Source of the DNA: Porticoccaceae bacterium
GTDB lineage: Bacteria > Pseudomonadota > Gammaproteobacteria > Pseudomonadales > Porticoccaceae
Length of the DNA: 5,806 bases
Direction: 5' to 3'
Assembly (NCBI GenBank): GCA_028822945.1
Contig: JAPKCN010000128.1
Coordinates: 1 to 5,806, forward strand
Part shown: positions 1-4,978 of the stretch, one piece after another
How the letters are laid out: the number at the start of each line of letters is the position of its first letter
Numbering within the stretch: the first letter of the stretch is position 1
Notes under the pieces: generated by a model
What the model was told of the DNA's origin: nothing
The model's database searches: none
The model's input: only the letters and a program-made list of their open reading frames with translations
Made by a program: the position numbers and the translations under genes

Positions 1-49
1 CTAGTAACTGTTTATCATAGGGGTCTATCTGAGGATAAAATTCTTTCAT
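1..49 (-). CDS. Prolyl iminopeptidase, N-terminal fragment (runs off left edge)
   Basis: Only the first 16 codons are in the window, reading leftward from an ATG at 49-47: MKEFYPQIDPYDKQLL. From memory, this matches the characteristic start of proline iminopeptidases (alpha/beta hydrolase fold, release of N-terminal proline from peptides), which open with a pattern like LYPxIEPYxxGLL. An AGGA lies 11 bases upstream of the ATG, slightly far but usable. The gene is in the same direction as the decayed Lrp-type regulator, with about 150 bases between them that would hold its promoter. The catalytic Ser-Asp-His residues are outside the window, so the identification rests on a short N-terminal match. 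Confidence 0.6.
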   Translation of the reverse strand, partial: MKEFYPQIDPYDKQLL

Positions 50-200
50 AGACATTCACATCCTGTAAGTCAAAACATCACTCAGCCGACAACAACGGCG
101 TTACTTAGTCAGCGGATTAAATAGTTAGATGACTATGTCAAAGTCCACCAACCCAAAATTGCTAGGTCGGATCCTCGTCGAGTAACCACTTTAGGATTCA

Positions 201-625
201 AATCTAGTCGAGAAAATAATATTAGTGACGGTTTTTGATGCCGTCTAATCCTCTGGTCTGGTCAAAAGCCTGATCGAGTTCTTCCGTTACTTTGCTTCTA
301 ACACCACGATCAAATCGTGTGTTCCGATTACTGCATAGGCCTTAGTAATCTGAGGATATTGCTTGAGTTTTGTAACCATCAGACTGATAGCCTTATTCGA
401 TTCAAGTGTGGCAAGACTATGCTCCGAAACTCGGCCGCGCATATAGTCATTGCCCAATATGGGTAAGTAGCCGTTGATCATACCTTTCTTTTCGAGTCAG
501 GTAGTACGGTCTTTGACCGTTGATCGGGATAAAAAGAACTTGCGCGCTAACCCTGCGATCGAGATTCGCGCGCCTCGCCGCAATAAAATTAACAATCGCT
601 TGTCGACTTCATTGGTAATTATTTT
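201..625 (-). pseudogene. Decayed Lrp/AsnC-family transcriptional regulator
   Basis: The minus-strand translation from about 625 down gives the N-terminal helix-turn-helix of the Lrp/AsnC family: NEVDKRLLILLRR, then ARISIAGLARKFFLSRSTVKDR. The expected link to the second domain (LEKKGMINGY) follows, then a ligand-binding RAM domain with QITKAYAVIGTHDLIVVLEAK. The reading is broken several times. An in-frame TGA sits at 499-497, where the family has an arginine, so one C-to-T change of CGA would explain it. A frameshift lies next to the TAA at 286-284, after which the correct C-terminus resumes in another frame (TEELDQAFDQTRGLDGIKNRH). That frame then hits TAA at 221-219. No ATG, GTG or TTG precedes the first domain in frame. 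The remaining 64-codon open piece (481-287) is only the RAM half and is unlikely to be a functional gene. Intact relatives are about 150 residues and control amino acid metabolism genes, often adjacent ones. This one may once have controlled the neighbouring cyclodeaminase unit (inference). Confidence 0.85.
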
Positions 626-790
626 GTCGGAATAATGGTGGTCACTGGCCCATCTGTGGATAAGGATAGCAGTTCTAAGCGTATTATCTGGTAACTCGAA
701 TCAGTAGACTAGTCAGCACTGACACTGCATTACGGATCTATGGCAAGATTACATTTAATTGCATAAAAAACATTTTTTGAAGATTAAAAC

Positions 791-794
791 GGAG
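791..794 (+). promoter_or_regulatory. Ribosome binding site of the 803 gene
   Basis: GGAG lies 8 bases before the ATG at 803, and the A-rich stretch just before it (AAAAC) suits initiation. It is the main support for treating the 103-codon reading frame as real. The bases between 626 and 790 contain no convincing -35/-10 pair. There is a short dyad (GTCAG-CA-CTGAC, 712-723). Confidence 0.55.
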
Positions 795-802
795 TATTTG
801 TT

Positions 803-1114
803 ATGCACAATACTACTGCAACATTGGTAATTTTGGATGCTGGTAACCTGACCGAAATGGTCGTCGCGGATGCCGATGAAATGGAACTGGCGCGTCTTGC
901 GCGCCGTTACAAGATTGCAACAGTTTGTTTAGGCACCAGTTATCAACGCGCTCTTACCGATCTTATTCATGGTTCATCGGCACTGTCAAATACCCTGCCA
1001 AGCGGTATAGGTTGTCTTGACGCCGTGTTGGTACTTGCGACTGCAACACCCGATCTCGACATGATCGAGCCGCAGCGTCGGACTAGGGCACTCGCTTTGA
1101 GTGCAAGTGCCTAG
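803..1114 (+). CDS. Hypothetical protein, 103 residues, no recognised family
   Basis: I do not recognise this protein. The predicted product has no signal peptide or membrane helix and reads like a small alpha/beta domain: a hydrophobic strand (ATLVILDA, about 5-12), a helix rich in acidic and basic residues (ADEMELARLARRYK, about 23-36), a second strand (IATVCLGT, 37-44), a helix (YQRALTDLIHG), and a hydrophobic strand near the end (LDAVLVLATAT). This is compatible with a Rossmann-like fragment, but no nucleotide-binding glycine motif is visible. The start is supported by GGAG 8 bases upstream. It lies between the dead Lrp-type gene (divergent) and the cyclodeaminase unit (same strand, 425 bases away), so it probably has its own transcript. 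It could be a genuine small protein or the surviving piece of a larger broken gene. Confidence 0.5.
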   Translation: MHNTTATLVILDAGNLTEMVVADADEMELARLARRYKIATVCLGTSYQRALTDLIHGSSALSNTLPSGIGCLDAVLVLATATPDLDMIEPQRRTRALALSASA

Positions 1115-1163
1115 TTTGCGCATGTAAACGAATGGTTGCTAGAGCACAATATAGTAGCCGCCC

Positions 1164-1181
1164 GCACGCGGCACTGCGTGC
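1164..1181 (+). other. Small GC-rich hairpin downstream of the 803 gene
   Basis: GCACGC (1164-1169) and GCGTGC (1176-1181) are perfect complements around a 6-base loop. A competing fold, GGCAC-TGC-GTGCC (1170-1182), is also possible. It sits 50 bases after the stop codon of the 103-codon gene. No T-run follows, so it is not a classical Rho-independent terminator. It might protect the transcript's 3' end or simply be chance. Confidence 0.3.
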
Positions 1182-1430
1182 CAAGAACCTACCTGTGTTA
1201 TGATTTTTATCACGGTTTGTAATGCTCAGCCTATGCTTTGATGGGCAATTTTTCTATCTAAGGCTTTTTGGGTATCCATTGCTGATGCTGTGTTGTTAAG
1301 CGCGATGCGATGGAACAAACAATTATTCGCATGGAGCCTGTGGCTTTGCCGATGCCTTCGAACCGACTCTGAGATAAATAAAAACTAAAAGACAAATCGT
1401 GATCTATCCTCTAGGGTGCACTATGATATT

Positions 1431-1439
1431 TGCGATAAT
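1431..1439 (+). promoter_or_regulatory. Candidate extended -10 promoter of the cyclodeaminase/threonine synthase-like unit
   Basis: TGCGATAAT matches the extended -10 form TGnTATAAT with one mismatch. No good -35 is placed correctly, which is tolerated in extended -10 promoters. Transcription would start near 1446 and give a leader of about 95 bases before the TTG start. A second -10-like hexamer, TATGAT, lies at 1422-1427 with a poor -35 (GTGATC, 1399-1404; 17-base spacer). Apart from these, the leader dyad, the hairpin at 1164 and a possible gene scrap near 1310, I see nothing else in the 1115-1539 gap. Confidence 0.35.
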
Positions 1440-1460
1440 TATTGAGCGGTTTGCAGGCGG

Positions 1461-1499
1461 GCTTATTGGCAAGTAATGCTACTGCATGCGCCAATATGC
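1461..1499 (+). promoter_or_regulatory. Imperfect dyad in the leader of the cyclodeaminase gene
   Basis: TATTGGC (1464-1470) pairs perfectly with GCCAATA (1490-1496). Past one T-T mismatch, GC (1461-1462) pairs with GC (1498-1499), giving nine pairs. Inside the 19-base loop two alternative small stems are possible: AGTA/TACT (1472-1475 with 1480-1483) and ATGC/GCAT (1476-1479 with 1484-1487). The structure ends 26 bases before the Shine-Dalgarno. It could be an operator dyad for a regulator or an RNA leader element. No terminator-like T-run follows and no known riboswitch was recognised. Confidence 0.3.
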
Positions 1500-1525
1500 G
1501 GGCAGGAGCCAGCGACATGACTCTT

Positions 1526-1530
1526 GGAGG
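1526..1530 (+). promoter_or_regulatory. Strong Shine-Dalgarno that fixes a TTG start
   Basis: GGAGG lies 9 bases before the TTG at 1540-1542. No in-frame ATG or GTG is positioned as well, and the protein's first residues align with the usual N-terminus of the family, so the non-ATG start is well supported. Confidence 0.7.
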
Positions 1531-1539
1531 ACTTAGATT

Positions 1540-2499
1540 TTGGATGTAATCAGTAGAGAAAAAATTAACAGTTTAGTTGCCGACATCGATCCGCAAACGT
1601 TGCTGCACGACTCACGACAGTGCTTTATCAGTTATTCACAGGGGCGATCAGTTATCCCGCCCGTCGGAGAACTCATTTTGCCGGAGCGCAATGGTGAGGT
1701 GCATATCAAGTATGGCTACACCAAGGAAGAACCTTACTACTGCATTAAAATTGCCTCTGGGTTCTATGATAATCCAGCACTTAATCTGGATTCAAGTCAG
1801 GGCATGATGTTGTTGTTTAGCCAGATAACCGGGAGCCCGAAAGCGATCATACTGGATGAGGGCTACCTGACTAATCTGCGAACTGCGATTGCCGGTGCGG
1901 TGGTGGCCAAGGCGCTGGCACCTGCCGATATCACAGCTGTCGGCATTATAGGGACCGGCGTGCAGGCGCGTTTTCAGTTAGAGGAGCTGGTGAAAAGTGA
2001 GCTAGCCGTAAATAAGATCTGGATATGGGGCAGAAATCCAGTCAAGGCGTTGGCGCTACAGCGCGAATTTGCCAGTCAGTTTGAGGTCAATATTGCCTAC
2101 AGCACCGGGGAACTGGCGGATAATTGTAATCTTATTGTGACCACCACCTCGTCTACTGAACCGCTATTATCAGCGGTTGATATAAAACCGGGCACGCATA
2201 TTTCTGCGGTTGGGTCGGACACACCGCACAAACAGGAGTTGGCCAGCGATGTTCTTGGCAGTGCCGATTTGGTCGTCTCCGACAGTATTCCGCAATCTGC
2301 CAGTCGTGGCGAGATATATCGCGCTGTTGCAGCGGGAGATTTTGCCGACAATCAAGCCGTCGAGCTCGGTCATGTGTTGGCCGGAGATCACCCAGGTCGA
2401 ACCTCTGGGCAACAAATTACCGTGGCCGATCTGACCGGCGTTGCGGTGCAGGATATTGCGATTGCCAACGCGGTTTACCGAGCATTCTTAGCTGTTTAG
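1540..2499 (+). CDS. Ornithine cyclodeaminase / mu-crystallin family enzyme
   Basis: The 319-residue product is a full-length member of the ornithine cyclodeaminase/mu-crystallin family, cytosolic NAD(P)-dependent enzymes. Members include ornithine cyclodeaminase (ornithine to proline plus ammonia), alanine dehydrogenase, imine reductases and the siderophore enzyme SbnB. Visible family marks are IKIASGF with the conserved lysine at about 70, the loop NPALNLDSSQGMMLLF, LTNLRTA with the substrate-binding arginine at about 114, the dinucleotide-binding GTGVQA at 138-143, WGR at 163-165, and AVGSDTPHKQEL with the family's catalytic aspartate at about 227. The last motif is the GxDxPxKxEL form, also common in the alanine dehydrogenase-like branch, so substrate cannot be read from sequence. 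The start is TTG with a strong ribosome binding site. The stop lies 13 bases before the threonine synthase-like gene, so the two are almost certainly co-transcribed. A role as the oxidoreductase partner of that PLP enzyme is inference. Confidence 0.9.
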   Translation: MDVISREKINSLVADIDPQTLLHDSRQCFISYSQGRSVIPPVGELILPERNGEVHIKYGYTKEEPYYCIKIASGFYDNPALNLDSSQGMMLLFSQITGSPKAIILDEGYLTNLRTAIAGAVVAKALAPADITAVGIIGTGVQARFQLEELVKSELAVNKIWIWGRNPVKALALQREFASQFEVNIAYSTGELADNCNLIVTTTSSTEPLLSAVDIKPGTHISAVGSDTPHKQELASDVLGSADLVVSDSIPQSASRGEIYRAVAAGDFADNQAVELGHVLAGDHPGRTSGQQITVADLTGVAVQDIAIANAVYRAFLAV

Positions 2500-2512
2500 A
2501 TAAGGCGCTTCC

Positions 2513-3967
2513 ATGACCCGCTATCTGAGTATTAGCGACGGTGACAACCGAGTCGATTTTGAAACGGCTGTGCTTGCTGGCAGTGCCCCAGATGGCGGTC
2601 TTTATGTGCCAGAGAGACTGCCCTCGGTATCACTCGAGCAACTCACAAAATGGCGCCAATTAACGTACTCCGAACTCGCCTTTGAGATCATCTCATTGTT
2701 TATCGATCGAGCATGCGTGTCGGGTGCCGATTTGGAGCGTTTGATCGATACCAGTGTTAGCGATTTTTTCAGTCCCGAGACAGTTGTTCATCGGCCGTTG
2801 AATAGCCACCCCGAGGTGACGATTCAAGAATTGTTTCACGGCCCCACACTGTCGTTTAAAGACATAGCCATGGGTTTTGTGGTGAATTTGTTTGACTACT
2901 TTTTACAGCGCAGGGGCGAGCGACGCACTCTACTGGTGGCAACTTCTGGGGATACCGGTCCGGCGGCGGGGTACGCGGTTAGTGGCAAACAGAGTCTCGA
3001 GGCGTGGCTATTTTATGCCGCTGGGTTCGTCACTGAAGAACAAGAGCGACAGATGACGACGCTAATGACCGATAATGTTCATACCCTGCGGGTACTCGGT
3101 AGTGAAAATGGCTCAGATGATCTCGATCAGTTGATTTTGCAGTTAGTTGACGACCACGAATTACGGCAAAAACTGCAGTTTTCGAGTGTGAACTCGGTCA
3201 ATTGGGCGCGGGTGATGATGCAAACTGTGCATTATTTTTATGCCTATTTACAGGTTGCCAAGATAATCGGTGAGCCAATCAATTTTGCTGTGCCCTCTGG
3301 GGGATTTGGCAATCTATGTGGGGGTGCGCTAGCACGCGAGATGGGTCTTCCGGTCGGACACTTTATCGTCGCCAACAATCGTAATAGCTGCTTAACTGAG
3401 CTTTTCGAAAGCGGCTTGTACCGAGAAAAGAGGGTACTGAACTGCCCATCTTCGGCCATCGATATTTCTTCACCAAGTAATTTTTGGCGCTATTTGTATT
3501 TTGCTACGGGCTGTGAAACGCATAAAATTAAGGCTTGGAGAGCGCAGCTTGCAGTAGCCGGAGAGCTGCAATTTGACGCGAATACTATGGCTCAGTATCG
3601 CCGTGGCTTTTTATCTCGGAGTATCGATGATCGGCAGACGCTCGAGACTATGGCTAGGCTTTATCACGATGAGGGTTATCTTATCGATCCGCACGGCGCG
3701 GTGGCGCTAGCGGCGTTATTAGATGTGCAACCGCACTTGATCGCTGACAGTCCGAGTTTGTGCCTCGCTACTGCGCATCCGAGCAAGTTTCCCAAAGTGG
3801 TGGCCGACGCGTTACAACTGCCGGTATCGGAATGTCCGCCGGCCACCGCACATGTATCGCTGCAACAGGCTAAATTGTTGAGTCAGCGAGTCTACGAGTG
3901 CGAGTACCAAAATATCCTCACTGTAGTTAAGAACACATTGTTAAAAGTACACGCTGACGGGGTATGA
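2513..3967 (+). CDS. Threonine synthase-like PLP enzyme (divergent ThrC paralogue)
   Basis: The 484-residue product is full length for the long, Pseudomonas-type threonine synthase family (O-phosphohomoserine to threonine, fold type II PLP). Family marks in order: N-terminal LSISDG and APDGGLYVPE (about 25-34), HGPTLSFKD with the PLP lysine at 116, TSGDTG at 144-149, the EEQERQMTTL stretch (about 175-184), SVNWARVMMQTVHYFYAYLQ (about 228-247), PSGGFGN at 261-267, LFESGLY, SSPSNFWRYLY, DPHGAV (392-397) and ATAHPSKFP (419-427). Several usually strict positions differ: SGGFGN instead of SGNFGN in the PLP-phosphate loop, NNRNS where NxND is usual (about 288-292), DPHGAV for DPHTAV, and a longer GSENGSDDLDQ for GTFDDCQ. 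With no homoserine dehydrogenase or kinase beside it, and a cyclodeaminase-family partner 13 bases upstream, it is probably not the housekeeping thrC. A weak AAGG lies 7 bases before the ATG. It may act on phosphohomoserine or a related amino acid with a changed nucleophile (inference). Confidence 0.88.
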   Translation: MTRYLSISDGDNRVDFETAVLAGSAPDGGLYVPERLPSVSLEQLTKWRQLTYSELAFEIISLFIDRACVSGADLERLIDTSVSDFFSPETVVHRPLNSHPEVTIQELFHGPTLSFKDIAMGFVVNLFDYFLQRRGERRTLLVATSGDTGPAAGYAVSGKQSLEAWLFYAAGFVTEEQERQMTTLMTDNVHTLRVLGSENGSDDLDQLILQLVDDHELRQKLQFSSVNSVNWARVMMQTVHYFYAYLQVAKIIGEPINFAVPSGGFGNLCGGALAREMGLPVGHFIVANNRNSCLTELFESGLYREKRVLNCPSSAIDISSPSNFWRYLYFATGCETHKIKAWRAQLAVAGELQFDANTMAQYRRGFLSRSIDDRQTLETMARLYHDEGYLIDPHGAVALAALLDVQPHLIADSPSLCLATAHPSKFPKVVADALQLPVSECPPATAHVSLQQAKLLSQRVYECEYQNILTVVKNTLLKVHADGV

Positions 3968-4019
3968 TGGAGACGCAGAGTTCCTTGCTAGAGTGTTTGG
4001 CATCGGTCCGACAGACGTG

Positions 4020-4490
4020 CTACCGCACTCTCTCTAGAATCAGGCCGCCAAGCGTCTCTTCGCCATTTTGTAGATAGGCTTCTGTGCGCTTGAGTAGAGT
4101 TTTTTCCCGTCAACATAGTGAGAGATAGAACGTGTTGGTGCTTATCTGTAATGTCTGCCAGACCGGTCGCATCGATAAAATTAAATTGGAGAGAGCCAGG
4201 CGTTTCGTCTGGGCTTAGAAGCAGTCTCGGCTGATTATCAAGCTGATATACGGTTATCGAGTGTTTATTTGCTAGTGTCGCCATGTCGCTGTCATGCGTG
4301 TGCCGTTTGCGCGCCTCTCGAACAGCATATTGAAATCCCGCTATGATGCAAACACGCGCCAGGCCCCCACGAAACTGCTGAGATCGGCGAACGCACGATT
4401 GGCATCGACAGCATCGCGCGTGGGTTCTGCGCGCACCGATATGGCGTTCAGGCAAATTAATAGTCAGGTCGAGCGAAAAAGATTATGCAT
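4020..4490 (-). pseudogene. Decayed gene for a small secreted protein of unknown function
   Basis: Three minus-strand frames each carry a stretch of one protein. The N-terminal frame reads LICLNAISVRAEP, like the end of a signal peptide, then DANRAFADLSSFVGAWRVFAS. It meets TAG at 4343-4341 and goes on to RDFNMLFERRANGT...TWRH. A frameshift near 4270-4285 leads to NKHSITVYQLD, then NQPRLLL and GSLQFNFIDATGLADI, then SLTMLTGK. A second shift at a run of six A (plus-strand T, 4100-4105; one base too many) leads to TLLKRTEAYLQNGEETLGG and the natural stop at 4022-4020. The pattern recalls a family of secreted proteins of unknown function that I remember reading TVYHLDGxxLLxTHYCxxGNQPRL. If so, about 13-15 codons are deleted between QLD and NQPRL (near 4240). 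A first ATG at 4490 probably began the signal peptide, with another shift soon after. The gene is convergent with the threonine synthase-like gene. The 155-codon open frame across this region (4455-3988) is a mosaic of right and wrong frame. Confidence 0.7.
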
Positions 4491-4518
4491 GGCGTGATCT
4501 TTCACAAAAAACAGTTAA

Positions 4519-4532
4519 CCGCTGTCTAGCGG
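4519..4532 (-). terminator. Possible weak terminator, minus strand
   Basis: Read on the minus strand, CCGCT-AGAC-AGCGG forms a 5-pair stem with a 4-base loop (a sixth G-T pair is possible). It is followed by TTAACTGTTTTTTG. The T-run starts several bases after the stem, so efficiency would be modest. It could end transcripts coming from the 4751-4569 direction before the pseudogene. Confidence 0.3.
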
Positions 4533-4559
4533 CTCTGAAATACAAACCGATTGTGCAAT

Positions 4560-4577
4560 AAAAATCGGCTAAAGCCG
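4560..4577 (-). terminator. Possible short terminator at the end of the 4751-4569 ORF
   Basis: On the minus strand CGGC-TTTA-GCCG (or CGGCT-TT-AGCCG) is followed directly by ATTTTTATTG. The stem is short. The TAG stop of the 60-codon ORF lies inside the hairpin, which is unusual for a real gene end. Confidence 0.3.
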
Positions 4578-4751
4578 CATCGCGGGCAGTCCTCTGGCTA
4601 GTGGTGAATAGAATAGACTATCTTTGAGCATTGCGAGGGGAAAATCTTTACTGTGACGGTCGCGCCCGGCAACCCTACTGCCGAGTTCACCTATGCTGTA
4701 TTTGGAAGCTAGCTTGTGATTTATATAAGCATCTAAATAGCGTTCTGGCAT
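4569..4751 (-). CDS. Doubtful small ORF, 60 residues
   Basis: The ORF predicts MPERYLDAYINHKLASKY followed by SIGELGSRVAGRDRHSKDF and LAMLKDSLFYSPLARGL. It is basic, soluble and matches no family I know. For it: an amphipathic-looking N-terminal half and terminator-like hairpins at and after its end. Against it: no Shine-Dalgarno before the ATG, a start codon in the loop of a perfect 12-base inverted repeat, and a stop inside a hairpin. It may be a remnant of a decayed gene like its neighbour, or a chance frame. Confidence 0.25.
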   Translation of the reverse strand: MPERYLDAYINHKLASKYSIGELGSRVAGRDRHSKDFPLAMLKDSLFYSPLARGLPAMRL

Positions 4752-4769
4752 ATTCTAAGAACGCTATTT
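4735..4769. repeat. Perfect 12-base inverted repeat with 11-base spacer
   Basis: AAATAGCGTTCT (4735-4746) and AGAACGCTATTT (4758-4769) are exact reverse complements around GGCATATTCTA. No T-run follows on either strand, so it is not an ordinary terminator. It lies about 210 bases upstream of the TPR protein gene and covers the ATG of the doubtful minus-strand ORF. It could be an operator for a dimeric regulator, an RNA hairpin, or the ends of a small lost element. Confidence 0.6.
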
Positions 4770-4966
4770 GGGCGTCGCGCAAGTAGCGGGGTCATGCATT
4801 CGATTCGCAATATTGCCCGCCATGCGAGTGTACTCGATGAGGCGTTTGAAGACGACCATTGGCACGAACTATTATTGCCTCGAATTGAGTTCGAATTAGA
4901 TGTCCAAACATCGTTAAATTCATTACCATGCCGTCTTTTAACCGGCTGTCAGTTAGACAGCAAACT

Positions 4967-4971
4967 GGAGG
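4967..4971 (+). promoter_or_regulatory. Shine-Dalgarno fixing the start of the TPR protein
   Basis: GGAGG lies 7 bases before the ATG at 4979. The reading frame from there begins with a clean signal peptide, so this start is preferred over the out-of-frame ATG at 4794. No convincing promoter was found in 4770-4966. Confidence 0.7.
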
Positions 4972-4978
4972 ACGCATT

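Noticed and set aside
701..724. Cluster of CAGT/ACTG repeats with a GTCAG-CA-CTGAC dyad upstream of the 803 gene
   Set aside because: The arms are only five bases, and no promoter can be placed around it, so chance is likely.
1577..2434. Other-frame ORFs of 74-84 codons inside the cyclodeaminase gene on both strands
   Set aside because: They overlap a full-length, motif-complete gene, have no family features and are shadows.
3244..3459. 71-codon minus-strand ORF inside the threonine synthase-like gene
   Set aside because: It is antisense to well-conserved family motifs and has no independent support.
3964..4077. ATGA overlap at the end of the threonine synthase-like gene, suggesting a coupled third gene of 37 codons
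   Set aside because: The peptide is low in recognisable features, has no clear Shine-Dalgarno and overlaps the 3' end of the antisense pseudogene, which explains the coding signal better.
4294..4497. 67-codon plus-strand ORF
   Set aside because: It is antisense to the N-terminal half of the pseudogene at 4020-4490 and its Arg/Ser-rich composition is typical of a shadow.
4792..4977. 61-codon minus-strand ORF
   Set aside because: It has no ribosome binding site or recognisable feature and mirrors the equally doubtful plus-strand frame.
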